A DNA stretch of 64,000 nucleotides from Dactylosporangium siamense (GCF_016862795.1 NZ_BONQ01000096.1:88538-152537), one strand, 5' to 3'; shown: positions 1 to 8,764, counted from the first letter of the stretch. Translations and numbers: made by a program. Notes: generated by a model not told the origin, from the letters alone.

Positions 1-2
1 CG

Positions 3-692
3 GTGCCGGAGCTGACCACCGCCGACGTCGGGTTCGTGCAGGAGCGGCTCGGGCTGGCACCCGGCTCGCGCCTGCTCGACGTGCCGTGCGGCAGCGGCCG
101 GCACAGCCTCGCCCTCGCCGCGCTGGGGCACCGGGTCACCGGCGTCGACATCTCCACGGAGGCGATCGGGCACGCCCGCCGTACCGCGGAAGAAGCAACA
201 GTGGAAGCAGAGTTCATCGTCGCCGACATGCGGGACATCCCGCGGACCGGCGACTTCGACGCGGTGCTCTGCCTCGGCAACAGCTTCGGCTACCTGGAGC
301 CCGCCGACCTGACCGTGTTCATCGCGGCGGCCGCCGCGGCGCTGCGGCCCGGCGGCGGGCTCGTCGTCGACTTCAGCGCGACGGCGGAGACCGTCCTGCC
401 CGGCTTCACGGGGCAGGACCGGGTGATGCGCACCGGCGACATCACCGTCGAGGCGGCCATCGAGTACGACGTGCTCACCAGCCGGATGCTCAGCCGGTAC
501 ACCTTCATCCGCGGCGACGAACGGCTCGACGCGACGGCCGTGCACCACGTCTACACCAGCGGGCACATCGGCGCCCTGCTGCGCGACGGCGGGTTCACGG
601 ACGTGACGCTGTTCGGCGGGCCGGACGGTGCGCCGTACACGGTGGGCAGCGACCGCCTGCTCGTCACCGCCCGGCGGGGCACGGTCCAGTGA
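3..692 (+). CDS. SAM-dependent class I methyltransferase (5' end cut by window)
   Basis: A Rossmann-fold methyltransferase acting on an unknown, probably small, substrate. The SAM-binding motif I reads LLDVPCGSGRHSLALA near residue 25, followed by the acidic loop VTGVDIS and a motif IV region (AVLCLGNSFGYL). Relatives usually carry some 15-25 further residues before the first residue seen here. The GTG at base 3 is therefore probably internal and the true start lies upstream of the window. A perfect hairpin with a T-run follows the stop codon. The substrate cannot be told from sequence. Confidence 0.85.
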   Translation: MPELTTADVGFVQERLGLAPGSRLLDVPCGSGRHSLALAALGHRVTGVDISTEAIGHARRTAEEATVEAEFIVADMRDIPRTGDFDAVLCLGNSFGYLEPADLTVFIAAAAAALRPGGGLVVDFSATAETVLPGFTGQDRVMRTGDITVEAAIEYDVLTSRMLSRYTFIRGDERLDATAVHHVYTSGHIGALLRDGGFTDVTLFGGPDGAPYTVGSDRLLVTARRGTVQ

Positions 693-697
693 CACGG

Positions 698-737
698 GCC
701 GGCCGGTCAGCGCGCGAACGCTGACCGGCCGGCTTTT
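698..737 (+). terminator. Rho-independent terminator after the methyltransferase
   Basis: A perfect 15-bp stem (698-712 with 719-733) has a 6-nt loop (CGCGAA) and is followed directly by TTTT on the plus strand. It starts 6 nt after the methyltransferase stop. The gene beyond it is convergent, so the hairpin probably limits read-through from both sides. Confidence 0.85.
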
Positions 738-759
738 CCGGTGCGGTGGAGAGGAATGC

Positions 760-1386
760 TCAGATGGCGTGCCGGGAGTCGTCGGGGTCCGGCATGCGGT
801 GCACGTCGGTCGACTGCGTCAGGTCCGGGGCGGCCTGGACGGCGTCGGAGGAGCGCACCGCCGCGCCGGGCGGCGTGCTCCCCGGCGAGATCCACGAACC
901 CGGCTTCGGGACGGCGCCGAACCCGGCCGCGTCGGGCTGCTCCACGTCGCCGCGCCACGCACCGGTCTCGGCGCCGCGCTGCTCGATGAACTCGCGGAAC
1001 TTCGCCATGTCGGACTTGACCAGCCGGTCCACGATGCCGACCTTGTCGGCGACGTTCTCGACGAAGCCCTCGGGGTCGATGTCGAGCTGCGCGGTGACCC
1101 GGCTGTGCGTGTCGTCGAGCCGGTGGAAGGTGACCACACCGGCGTGCTTCGGTCCCTCGGTCGACGTCCACGCGACCCGCTCGTCCGGGTGCTGTTCGGT
1201 GATCCGGGCGTCGAACTCACGGCGCACCCCGCCGAACTCCACCACCCAGTGCAACCTGGTGTCGTCCAGCTGGCGGATCTCCCGCACGCTGTTCATGAAC
1301 GCGGGGAACTGCTCGAACTGGGTCCACTGGTTGTATGCGGTGCGGACGGGCACGGCGACGTCGACGGTCTCCACAACCTGGCTCAT
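760..1386 (-). CDS. SRPBCC-family (polyketide cyclase/dehydrase-like) protein
   Basis: A 208-residue protein. The N-terminal ~145 residues match the START-like SRPBCC fold: the opening VVETVDVAVPVRTAYNQWTQ, then the FPAFMNSVREI segment and a C-terminal helix ending DMAKFREFIEQR. Actinobacterial proteins of this type are annotated as cyclase/dehydrase or ligand-binding proteins without a proven reaction. The last ~60 residues are low-complexity and probably disordered. I chose the ATG at 1386 because a GGAAGGGAAG ribosome-binding site precedes it; a longer in-frame version to 1473 lacks one. It ends convergently with the methyltransferase across the 698-737 hairpin. Confidence 0.8.
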   Translation of the reverse strand: MSQVVETVDVAVPVRTAYNQWTQFEQFPAFMNSVREIRQLDDTRLHWVVEFGGVRREFDARITEQHPDERVAWTSTEGPKHAGVVTFHRLDDTHSRVTAQLDIDPEGFVENVADKVGIVDRLVKSDMAKFREFIEQRGAETGAWRGDVEQPDAAGFGAVPKPGSWISPGSTPPGAAVRSSDAVQAAPDLTQSTDVHRMPDPDDSRHAI

Positions 1387-1420
1387 GCGCTTCCCTTCCT
1401 TTCGGTGCTCACCCTCAGCT

Positions 1421-1433
1421 ACCCCCTCGGGGT
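1421..1433. promoter_or_regulatory. Palindrome ACCCC-CTC-GGGGT upstream of the SRPBCC gene
   Basis: A 5-3-5 palindrome lies 35 nt upstream of the start codon at 1386. It sits inside wider overlapping inverted repeats (CTCACC at 1408-1413 with GGTGAG at 1431-1436). Its place in the promoter region suggests an operator. The binding protein is unknown. Confidence 0.35.
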
Positions 1434-1495
1434 GAGGGCAAACCCGCACAAGATGTCCGACCGGCTCACCCATCGGGCTGGCTGAATGGGCGTCC

Positions 1496-2335
1496 GTGGA
1501 GCACTTCGCCTACGGCGCCATCACGCCCGCGCTCGCCCTCACCCTGTCGTTCCTCGGTTGCCTGCTCGGCGTGTTCATCGCCGCCCGGTCCAGGGCGTCC
1601 AGCGGCGGCAGCAGAGCCAGGTGGCTGACCCTGTCCGCGGTCGCGATCGGGGGAGCGGGCACCTGGGTGCCGCACTTCATGGCGTTGCTCGGCACCGACG
1701 TGCCGAACTCGGTGGTGCGCTACGACGTGCCGATCACCGCGCTCGGTTTCGGCATCGCGGTGGTGGTGTACTGCCTGGGCCTGTACATCGTCGGGTTCGG
1801 CCGCCCGTCGCTGTGGAAGGTCGTGCCGGCCGGGATCGTCACCGGCCTGGGCCTGACCGCCGTGTACAGCACCGCGCCCCTGGCGATGCGGCTGGCCGGC
1901 ACGGTCGGATACGACCCGGCGACCGCGATCGCCGGCACCGTCGCGGCGGTCGTGGGGGCGACGGTGACACTGTGGTGCGTGTCGACGGTCCGCGGCAACA
2001 AGGCCCTCGTCGTCGCCGCGGCGATCATGGCCGTGGCCGCGTGCAGCACCCATTACACGGTGTTGTCCGCGGTACGGGTACAGGCCGCCCCGCTCACCGC
2101 GGAGATCCGGGGGACGAGCCTGCTGGAACTGCTCACGCCGGTGTGCGTCCTGGCGTGCCTGCTGCTGAGCGTCCTCGCGTACGCGACGGTGGGGTTCTCG
2201 GTCCGCCAGAACACCGCGTCGGAGGAGGAACTGCTGCGCCGGGCGAGGGACATGTACTCGATCGCCACCCTGCACCGCGCCGCCGCGGCCCGGCACGAGG
2301 AGAGGGACCGCGGCAAGGCCGCGGTCCCTCAGTGA
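1496..2335 (+). CDS. MHYT-domain integral membrane sensor protein
   Basis: A 279-residue, roughly seven-helix membrane protein of the MHYT family, proposed to sense O2, CO or NO through bound metal. The conserved blocks HFAYGAITP at the N-terminus, WVPHFMALLG near residue 57 and the STHYTVLSA block near residue 182 recur as expected. Unlike many relatives there is no GGDEF, EAL or kinase output domain; the C-terminus is a short charged tail. The GTG start at 1496 places the first MHYT block where the family begins. A terminator hairpin overlaps the last codons. The gene is convergent with the LolA-like gene. The ligand and any signalling partner are unknown. Confidence 0.8.
   Translation: MEHFAYGAITPALALTLSFLGCLLGVFIAARSRASSGGSRARWLTLSAVAIGGAGTWVPHFMALLGTDVPNSVVRYDVPITALGFGIAVVVYCLGLYIVGFGRPSLWKVVPAGIVTGLGLTAVYSTAPLAMRLAGTVGYDPATAIAGTVAAVVGATVTLWCVSTVRGNKALVVAAAIMAVAACSTHYTVLSAVRVQAAPLTAEIRGTSLLELLTPVCVLACLLLSVLAYATVGFSVRQNTASEEELLRRARDMYSIATLHRAAAARHEERDRGKAAVPQ
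2302..2330. terminator. Bidirectional terminator hairpin inside the 3' end of the MHYT gene
   Basis: A perfect 13-bp stem (2302-2314 with 2318-2330) and an AAG triloop sit in the final coding codons, 3 nt before the stop. Two convergent genes (stops at 2335 and 2355) meet here, so one hairpin could serve both. It has no T-run. Confidence 0.65.
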
Positions 2336-2354
2336 CCGGTTGTTCGGTGATCGC

Positions 2355-3482
2355 CTACTTCAGTGCGGCTGCCGGGTCGGCGGCCACCTGCGAGAGGCGC
2401 TCGGGGCTCACGGCGCCGACCAGGACCCGGCCGTCGTCGGTGAGCAGCACGCTGAACAGCTTGCTGTTGAAGGTCCGGCCGCCGTTGCCCAGCGGGAGCT
2501 GGTTGATGGCGTCCTGTGCCTTCTTCGCCGCCTCCGCGTCGGTGCCCGCGGCCTGCGCCGGGGTGCCCGTCCGGAGGACGAAGACCGAGGTCCAGCCCGT
2601 ACCGATGACGGTGCTCTTGGGCTTTTCACCGGAGGCCGACTCGTCGACCTTCGGCTGTCCCTCGGCGCCGGCCTTCGCCGGGTCCGCCTCCTCGACCTTG
2701 GTGCCGGCCGGCGGGTTGAACACGAACTGGCTGTCGTCCGGCCGGGCGAAGCTCACCTGCGTGAACGTCACCTCGAACGCCGGGTTCCCCTGCCCCTTCG
2801 CGAAGACCTGCACGCGCAGTGGCAGCTTCTCCTGGGCGTCGATGGCCAGGCGGACCTGACCGATGAGCGACGCCGTGTCGCGCGGGCGCAGGATGAGCTC
2901 GTAGGCGTCCCGGCCGGCGATCTTCGCCGAGTTGCCGATGGAGACCTGCGTGGTCGGGTCGATCGCCTTGAGGGCGAGGTCGGCCGCTTCCTGCGGGCTC
3001 TTCGGCATCTCGCTCGGGATCGCGCCGGGACCCTTCGTGGTCGGGTCCTGCTCGCCGCTGTTCTTGAAGTGCTTCGCCGAGCCGGACTTGCTGTTCCAGG
3101 TCCAGGTGTCGACGCCGTTGTGGATGATGTCGCTCTGCCCCTGCGTGCCCAGCAGCGACACGCGGGCCTTGTCCGGGCCCGAGTACCACACGCGCAGGGT
3201 GTGCTTGCCCGACACGAGCGACGTGAGCTCCGAGCTCTGCTCGCCCAGCAGGGACGGCAGGGCCGGCAGGCCCAGGTCGGCGCGCTCCACGACGGTGCCG
3301 GACAGTCCGTCCAGCTGCGCGGTCTGCAGGTCGACCAGCAGCTGCGCGGCGGTGCGCGGCGGCAGGTTCGGCTCGGCGGCGACGGCGAGGGTCTTTGCGG
3401 CCACGCCCGCACCTACCACAGCGACCGCGGCAATCGCGGGCACCGCCCACCGTAGGACAGGTCGTGACGTGAACTTCGACAT
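2355..3482 (-). CDS. LolA-like / DUF2092-type exported protein
   Basis: A 375-residue protein with an N-terminal signal-anchor (KFTSRPVLRWAVPAIAAVAVVGAG) and no lipobox Cys, followed by a LolA/LppX-like beta-rich domain. Visible features are LLVDLQTAQLDGLSGTVVE, the HTLRVWYSGPDKARVSLLG strand pair and TWTWNSKSGSAKHF. In Gram-positives this fold is thought to bind lipids or monitor the envelope outside the membrane. The ATG at 3482 is set by an AGGAGGT ribosome-binding site 8 nt upstream. It is divergent from an OmpR-type two-component system, so the pair may respond to or control this protein (inference). Confidence 0.75.
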   Translation of the reverse strand: MSKFTSRPVLRWAVPAIAAVAVVGAGVAAKTLAVAAEPNLPPRTAAQLLVDLQTAQLDGLSGTVVERADLGLPALPSLLGEQSSELTSLVSGKHTLRVWYSGPDKARVSLLGTQGQSDIIHNGVDTWTWNSKSGSAKHFKNSGEQDPTTKGPGAIPSEMPKSPQEAADLALKAIDPTTQVSIGNSAKIAGRDAYELILRPRDTASLIGQVRLAIDAQEKLPLRVQVFAKGQGNPAFEVTFTQVSFARPDDSQFVFNPPAGTKVEEADPAKAGAEGQPKVDESASGEKPKSTVIGTGWTSVFVLRTGTPAQAAGTDAEAAKKAQDAINQLPLGNGGRTFNSKLFSVLLTDDGRVLVGAVSPERLSQVAADPAAALK

Positions 3483-3575
3483 TGGGTAACACCTCCTGCC
3501 GACCATGGTGCGCGGGGTCGGCTGTGACATCGCTGAGACCGCCTGTGCGTTCCCACAGCACAGCGTGCCACGCTG
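3483..3575. promoter_or_regulatory. Divergent promoter region, LolA-like gene / response regulator
   Basis: This 93-bp gap must hold both divergent promoters. Only the minus-strand ribosome-binding site (3491-3497) is clear. No convincing -35/-10 pair is visible. Short GTG/CAC-rich inverted segments (CTGTG and CACAG near 3542-3560) could bind the adjacent response regulator. Confidence 0.4.
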
Positions 3576-4241
3576 GTGCACGTGAGGCTGCTGGTGGTCG
3601 AGGATGAGATCCGCATGGCGGGGGCGCTGCAGCGCGGCCTGCAGGCGGAGGGGTTCGCCGTGGACGTCGCCGGGGACGGGCCGACCGGCCTGGAGCTGGC
3701 CAGACACGGCGGCTACGACGCGGTGATCCTGGACATCATGCTGCCCGGGCTGTCCGGGTATCGCGTGGTGTCGGCGCTGCGCGCCGAGAAGAACTGGGTG
3801 CCGGTGCTGATGCTGTCGGCCAAGGACGGCGAATACGACCAGGCCGACGGGCTCGACTGCGGCGCCGACGACTACCTGACCAAGCCGTTCTCCTACGTGG
3901 TGCTGGTCGCCCGGCTCCGCGCGCTGCTGCGCCGGGGCGCGCCGGAGCGGCCGAGCGTGCTGACCGTCGGTGAGCTGACCCTCGACCCGGCGCGGCGGCG
4001 GGTCACCAGCGGCGGCGAGGAGATCGTGCTGACGGCGCGGGAGTACGCGCTGCTGGAGTACCTGATGCGCCGCCCGGGGCAGGTGGTGTCCAAGACGGAG
4101 CTCCTCGATCACGTGTGGGACGCGAGCATCGACACCGCGCCGAACGCCGTCGAGGTGTACGTCGGCTACCTGCGCCGCAAGCTCGGCCGTGACGCCCTGG
4201 AGACCGTGCGCGGGGCCGGATACCGGCTGCGATCCGCATGA
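3576..4241 (+). CDS. OmpR/PhoB-family response regulator
   Basis: A 221-residue two-domain regulator. The receiver has the acidic pocket VVEDE, phospho-acceptor D53 in ILDIMLPG and the conserved Lys in DDYLTKPF (K103). The C-terminal winged helix is typical ([22 protein letters not shown] and a final GAGYRLR). The GTG at 3576 is the first start; a second GTG at 3582 gives the more common MRLLVVEDE opening and is equally likely. It overlaps the histidine kinase gene by 4 nt, so the two form one operon and probably a cognate pair. Confidence 0.92.
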   Translation: MHVRLLVVEDEIRMAGALQRGLQAEGFAVDVAGDGPTGLELARHGGYDAVILDIMLPGLSGYRVVSALRAEKNWVPVLMLSAKDGEYDQADGLDCGADDYLTKPFSYVVLVARLRALLRRGAPERPSVLTVGELTLDPARRRVTSGGEEIVLTAREYALLEYLMRRPGQVVSKTELLDHVWDASIDTAPNAVEVYVGYLRRKLGRDALETVRGAGYRLRSA

Positions 4242-5581
4242 ACTGGTGGTCGCGGCTGTCGTTGCGGGGGCGGCTGGTGCTCCTGGGCACCAGCGGGCTC
4301 ATTGTCGGGCTCGCGATCGCCGGCGTGGCGATGGCGACCGCGATGACGTACAGCTTCCGGGGCACCCTGGACCGCTCGGCCGACGCCACCATCACGGAGA
4401 TCGCCGCGCTGCTGGACGAGGGTTCGACGCTGCCGTCGCCGCTGCCGGCGCCCGCCGGCCAGGTGGTGCAGGTGCTCGACACCCAGCACAGCGTCGTCGC
4501 CGCTGATCGCAACGCCGACCTGCTCGTGTCGCTGCTGCATGACGATGAGATCGCCAGGGCCCAGCGCGAGCGGATCACCGTGCCCGGTGACCGGGCGCTG
4601 CAGCCGGACCCGCTGCGGGTCACGGCCCGGAAGGTCGCGGACGGCCGGGTCGTCGTGGTCGCGGTGCCGCTCGGGGACTACAACCGCAGCCTGGAGCTGC
4701 TGAAGACGTCGTTGTGGGTGACGTACCCGGCGCTCATCACGATCCTCGTCGCCATCGCCTGGCGGGTGGTCGGGCAGGCCCTGGCGCCCGTCGACCGGCT
4801 CAGCGCGTCCGCGGAGCGGATCACGGGCGCGGCGACCGACGAGCGGCTGCCGGTGCCGCCGTCCAGCGACGAGATCCAGCGCCTGGCGGTGACGCTCAAC
4901 CACATGCTGGACCGCCTCGCCACGACCCGCGCCCGGCAGCGCTCGTTCATCGCGGACGCCGCGCACGAGCTGCGCAGCCCCCTGGCCAGCATGCGCATCC
5001 AGGTCGAGGTGGCGCAGAAGCTGGGCGACTGGCAGTCCGCCGGCGACGACCTGCTGACCGACCTGGACCGGCTGTCGCGGCTGGTCGACGACCTGCTGCT
5101 GCTCGCGAGGGCGGACGAGCGCGACGGGCGGCGGGTGGCGCGGGAGCCGGTCGAGATGCGGAGCCTGCTGACGAACCTGGCGAAGCGGTTCGCCACCGTG
5201 ACCGTCGAGGAGTCCGACCGGTCGCTGTGGGTGGAGGGCGAGCAGGACGCGCTGATCAGGGTCGTGCTGAACCTCGTCGACAACGGGGTGCGGCACGCCC
5301 GCACGGGGGTCGTGCTGCGGGCGGAGGCGGAGGGGCAACAGGTCCTGGTCACCGTCACCGACGACGGGGAGGGCATCCCCGGTCCGCTGCGGGAGCGGGT
5401 GTTCGACCGGTTCACCCGCCTCGACGACGGTCGCGCCCGCGACGCCGGCGGCACCGGGCTGGGGCTGGCGATCGTCCGGGAGCTGGTGCGGCGGCACGGC
5501 GGCACGGTCCGCCTGCTCGACGCGCGCCCCGGGGTGCGGGCCGAGGTGCGGCTGCCCCGCTTTGTTGACAGTGTCATGTGA
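4238..5581 (+). CDS. HAMP-type sensor histidine kinase
   Basis: A 447-residue membrane kinase. TM1 is near residues 11-35, an extracytoplasmic domain of ~115 residues follows, and TM2 is near 160-178. Then come a HAMP linker, the dimerisation/H-box [14 protein letters not shown] with phospho-acceptor H243, an N-box [11 protein letters not shown], and G-boxes DDGEGIPG and [13 protein letters not shown]. All catalytic boxes are intact. It is translationally coupled (ATGA) to the response regulator upstream. The divergent LolA-like gene suggests an envelope signal, which is inference. Confidence 0.92.
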   Translation: MNWWSRLSLRGRLVLLGTSGLIVGLAIAGVAMATAMTYSFRGTLDRSADATITEIAALLDEGSTLPSPLPAPAGQVVQVLDTQHSVVAADRNADLLVSLLHDDEIARAQRERITVPGDRALQPDPLRVTARKVADGRVVVVAVPLGDYNRSLELLKTSLWVTYPALITILVAIAWRVVGQALAPVDRLSASAERITGAATDERLPVPPSSDEIQRLAVTLNHMLDRLATTRARQRSFIADAAHELRSPLASMRIQVEVAQKLGDWQSAGDDLLTDLDRLSRLVDDLLLLARADERDGRRVAREPVEMRSLLTNLAKRFATVTVEESDRSLWVEGEQDALIRVVLNLVDNGVRHARTGVVLRAEAEGQQVLVTVTDDGEGIPGPLRERVFDRFTRLDDGRARDAGGTGLGLAIVRELVRRHGGTVRLLDARPGVRAEVRLPRFVDSVM

Positions 5582-5593
5582 CAGTGTCATAGT
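5565..5593 (+). promoter_or_regulatory. merR promoter with twin palindromic operators, leaderless
   Basis: A near-consensus promoter: TTGACA (5565-5570), 17-bp spacer, CATAGT (5588-5593). The expected transcript start coincides with the GTG at 5600, so the mRNA is probably leaderless. Two identical copies of TGACAGTGTCAT (5566-5577 and 5579-5590) lie 13 bp apart. Each contains a perfect TGACA-G-TGTCA palindrome, and together they cover the -35, the spacer and part of the -10. This is the layout of an autorepressor site. MerR as the binder is inference. Confidence 0.7.
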
Positions 5594-5599
5594 TGTCGT

Positions 5600-6184
5600 G
5601 TGACCGCGACAGGATGGACGCTCGACGAGCTGACGGCACGGGTTGCCGCCGCGCTCGAAGGCACCGCCTACGCGGGCGCACCCAACGGTCGGGTGCGCGA
5701 CGTTCCCGACGCCCGTGCCATCAGGTGGTATGCGACGATCGGGCTCGTCGACCGCCCGACCATGCGGGGCCGCACCGCGCTCTACGGTCCGCGACACCTT
5801 GCGCAGCTGGTGGCGATCAAACGCCGCCAGTCGGAAGGACGGCGGATCGCCGACATCCAGATCGAGCTTGCCGAAGCACCCGACGCGGTCCTGTGGGAGA
5901 TCGCCGACCTGCCGAAGCACGACCAACCCCGCAACAGGTTCTGGACCGAGCCGCCCGCACCGCACGCACCGCCTCCGGCGCCGCCGCCCGCACTGCTCAG
6001 CGGGGTGCCGCTGAGTGGTGACGTGACGTTGCTGCTGCCCGGCACTCCCGGACCCGACGACGTGGCCGCGATCCAGGCGGCCGCCAAGCCGCTGCTGGAC
6101 CTGCTGGCAGCACGTGGACTGACGCGTGATCCGAGCCCCGATGTGAGCCCCGATGTGAGCGCCGAGCGAGGGAGTGTGCAATGA
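5600..6184 (+). CDS. MerR-family transcriptional regulator
   Basis: A 194-residue regulator. The N-terminal ~85 residues form a MerR-type winged helix (DARAIRWYATIGLVDRP, then the wing RGRTALYGPRHLAQLVAIKR). A Pro-rich linker follows (PPAPHAPPPAPPPA) and then a short C-terminal domain of unknown fold with no Cys cluster, so it is not a classic metal sensor. The GTG at 5600 fits a leaderless transcript from the adjacent promoter. It overlaps the VIT/vWA gene by 4 nt (ATGA), so the two are one operon. It probably represses or tunes its own operon through the twin operator. Confidence 0.8.
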   Translation: MTATGWTLDELTARVAAALEGTAYAGAPNGRVRDVPDARAIRWYATIGLVDRPTMRGRTALYGPRHLAQLVAIKRRQSEGRRIADIQIELAEAPDAVLWEIADLPKHDQPRNRFWTEPPAPHAPPPAPPPALLSGVPLSGDVTLLLPGTPGPDDVAAIQAAAKPLLDLLAARGLTRDPSPDVSPDVSAERGSVQ

Positions 6185-8703
6185 GAGTCGCCACCATGAG
6201 TGAGGCGGAGGCCCTGCGGGTCGCCGCGCCGAAGGACGACGCCGGTCTCGGCGCGCTGCGCACCGCGCGGGGCAACCTGCCGCTCGACCGGATCGACGTG
6301 CACACGGCCATCACCGGTCTGGTCGCGCGGATCGACCTCACCCAGGAGTTCGTCAACGTCCACGACGAGGCCCTCGAGGCGACCTACGTCTTCCCGCTGC
6401 CCGACCGGGCCGCGGTGATCCGCATGGCGATGACCGCCGACGGCCGGGTCGTCGAGGCGGAGCTGCAGGAGCGCGGTGCCGCCCGCGAGACCTACGACCG
6501 GGCGATCGCCGCCGGTCAGCGCGCCTCGATCGCCGAGGAGGAGCGGCCCGACGTGTTCACCATGCGGGTCGGCAACATCCTGCCGGGCGAGCGGGTCAGC
6601 GTGTCACTGTCACTGGCCGGGCCGCTGTCGTTCGAGGACGGCGAGGCCACGTTCCGGTTCCCGCTCGTCGTCGCGCCGCGGTACATCCCCGGCGGGGCCC
6701 TCGACGGTGACAGTGTCGGCGTCGGGCACACGCTCGACACCGACGCGGTCCCCGACGCGTCCCGGATCACGCCGCCGGTGCTGCTGCCCGGGTTCCCCAA
6801 CCCGCTGCGGCTGGGCATCACCGTCGACATCGACCCCGCGGGACTGCCGCTCGGCGAGGTCCGCTCCAGCCTGCACACCGTCCACCAGACCGAGCGGACC
6901 GTCACCGTCGTGCCCGGCGCGCGGGCCGACCGGGACTTCGTGCTGCGCCTGGCGTATGGGTCCGGCGAGGCCGGGCTGGCGCTCGTGCCCGACAGCTCCG
7001 GTGAGGAGGGCACCTACCGGCTGACCGTGCTGCCGCCGGCGTCGCAGGCGCCGCCGAAGCCCAAGGACGTGGTGCTGCTGCTGGACCGCTCCGGCAGCAT
7101 GGGCGGCTGGAAGATGGTCGCCGCCCGCCGCGCCGCGGCCCGCATCGTCGACACGCTCACCGACGGCGACCGGTTCGCCGTCCTCACCTTCGACGACCGG
7201 GTCGAGACGCCGAAGTCGCTGCCGTCCGGGCTGGCCGACGGCACCGACCGGCACCGGTTCCGGGCCGTGGAGCACCTGGCGCGGGTCGACGCCCGCGGCG
7301 GCACCGAGCTGCTCCAGCCGCTCATCGACGGGCTGAAGCTGCTCGACGCCACCGCCACCGCGAACGGTGGCCGCGACCGGGTCCTGGTGCTGGTCACCGA
7401 CGGCCAGGTCGGCAACGAGGACCAGATCCTGCGGACCGTCGCCACGGCGCTGCGCGGGGTGCGGGTGCACACCGTCGGCATCGACCAGGCCGTCAACGCC
7501 GGGTTCCTCGGCCGGCTCGCGATCGCCGGTGGTGGCCGCTGCGAGCTGGTGGAGAGCGAGGACCGGCTCGACGAGGCGATGGACCGCATCCACCGGCGCA
7601 TCGGCGCGCCGGTCGTCAGCGGCGTCACCGTCACCGCCGAAGGACTCGACCTGATCGACGGCACGCAGGCCCCGGCCCGGCTGCCCGACGTGTTCCCCGG
7701 CGTGCCGTTCGTGGTCACCGGGCGGTATCGGGCCGCGGCGGACGGTGCGACCGGGGGCTCGCTGACCGCCGGCGGCACCATGCGCGACGGCACGCCCTGG
7801 TCGGCCACGGTCACCGCGACCCGGCACGACAACCCGGCGCTGACCGCGATCTGGGCCCGCGCGCTGCTGCGTGACCTCGAGGACGCCTATGTCTCCGGAC
7901 CCGCCGGCGGCGACGAGCTCGAACGGCGGATCACCGGGGTGTCGCTGCGGTTCCAGGTGCTGTGCCGCTTCACCGCGTATGTCGCGGTGGACAAGCGGGT
8001 CGTCACCGAGGGCGGCGAGCCGCGCCAGGTGGTGCAGCCCGTCGACCTGCCGGCCGGCTGGGAGCTGCCGACGGCGGTGCCACCGCCGCCGCTGCACCCG
8101 ACGGCGATGCCGATGGCCCCGCCCGCCAGCGCGCCCTACCGGAGCCGGTCCGCGGCGATGCCGTCGCCCGGCGGTCCGCCGCCGATGATGCCGCCGATGC
8201 CGCAGATGACGCCACCCCCGCCGCCGATGTCCGGCGCGCCGGCGGGAGCGCCGGCGCGGGACATGACGGAGCGGGAAGAGGTGTCGAGCCGCACGTCGGT
8301 GCCGGTCCGGCCCGGCAGCGGGGGCGGGGTCGCCCGGTTGCTGCGCGGCCGGGGACCCGTGCGCCCGCAGGCGCCAGCGGCGGCGCAGCCGTCGGTCGAG
8401 GCGGAGCGGCGCCGGGCCGACACGGCGGAGCTGCGGGAGCTCGCGGCGGGCGAGGCGCGGCGGCTGCGGGAGGCCCAGGACCGGCCCGACTTCGAGCGGC
8501 GCGAGCTGCTCGAGGACCTCGGGTCGCGGCTGGCGGTGCTCGGCATCGGCGTCCTGCGGACCCTCGCGGAGCGGCTCACCCCGGCGGCGATCGCGGCCCG
8601 GCCCCTGGAGGAGCTGTGGCGTGAGGTCCTGACCGAGCTCGACGCGGTGGCCGGCGACCAGCCGGAGCCGCCCGCCACCCGCGGGGCGTTCTGGAAGCGC
8701 TGA
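6181..8703 (+). CDS. VIT and von Willebrand factor A domain protein
   Basis: An 840-residue protein. A VIT domain spans about residues 20-150 (LPLDRIDVHTAITGLVARI, EATYVFPLPD, RETYDRAIAAGQRASI). A vWA domain spans about 290-470 with a complete MIDAS: DRSGSMG, a Thr in GGTELLQPL and Asp in VTDGQVG. The tail from ~620 is Pro/Met-rich and then Arg/Glu helical. There is no signal peptide and no membrane helix, so it is probably cytoplasmic. Relatives (inter-alpha-trypsin-inhibitor-like) bind divalent metal and protein partners; bacterial roles are poorly known. It is co-transcribed with the MerR regulator. Confidence 0.88.
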   Translation: MRVATMSEAEALRVAAPKDDAGLGALRTARGNLPLDRIDVHTAITGLVARIDLTQEFVNVHDEALEATYVFPLPDRAAVIRMAMTADGRVVEAELQERGAARETYDRAIAAGQRASIAEEERPDVFTMRVGNILPGERVSVSLSLAGPLSFEDGEATFRFPLVVAPRYIPGGALDGDSVGVGHTLDTDAVPDASRITPPVLLPGFPNPLRLGITVDIDPAGLPLGEVRSSLHTVHQTERTVTVVPGARADRDFVLRLAYGSGEAGLALVPDSSGEEGTYRLTVLPPASQAPPKPKDVVLLLDRSGSMGGWKMVAARRAAARIVDTLTDGDRFAVLTFDDRVETPKSLPSGLADGTDRHRFRAVEHLARVDARGGTELLQPLIDGLKLLDATATANGGRDRVLVLVTDGQVGNEDQILRTVATALRGVRVHTVGIDQAVNAGFLGRLAIAGGGRCELVESEDRLDEAMDRIHRRIGAPVVSGVTVTAEGLDLIDGTQAPARLPDVFPGVPFVVTGRYRAAADGATGGSLTAGGTMRDGTPWSATVTATRHDNPALTAIWARALLRDLEDAYVSGPAGGDELERRITGVSLRFQVLCRFTAYVAVDKRVVTEGGEPRQVVQPVDLPAGWELPTAVPPPPLHPTAMPMAPPASAPYRSRSAAMPSPGGPPPMMPPMPQMTPPPPPMSGAPAGAPARDMTEREEVSSRTSVPVRPGSGGGVARLLRGRGPVRPQAPAAAQPSVEAERRRADTAELRELAAGEARRLREAQDRPDFERRELLEDLGSRLAVLGIGVLRTLAERLTPAAIAARPLEELWREVLTELDAVAGDQPEPPATRGAFWKR

Positions 8704-8723
8704 GCGGCACGACAACCGGGACC

Positions 8724-8764
8724 GCCGGCCGATGTACTGCAAACGCAGGAGTGCATCGGCCGGC
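8724..8764. terminator. Nested hairpin terminator after the VIT/vWA gene
   Basis: A perfect 11-bp outer stem (8724-8734 with 8754-8764) encloses a 4-bp inner hairpin CTGC-AAAC-GCAG (8737-8748). It begins 21 nt after the VIT/vWA stop. An ATG at 8732 lies within the left arm, which argues against using it as the next gene's start. No strong T-run follows. Confidence 0.65.
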
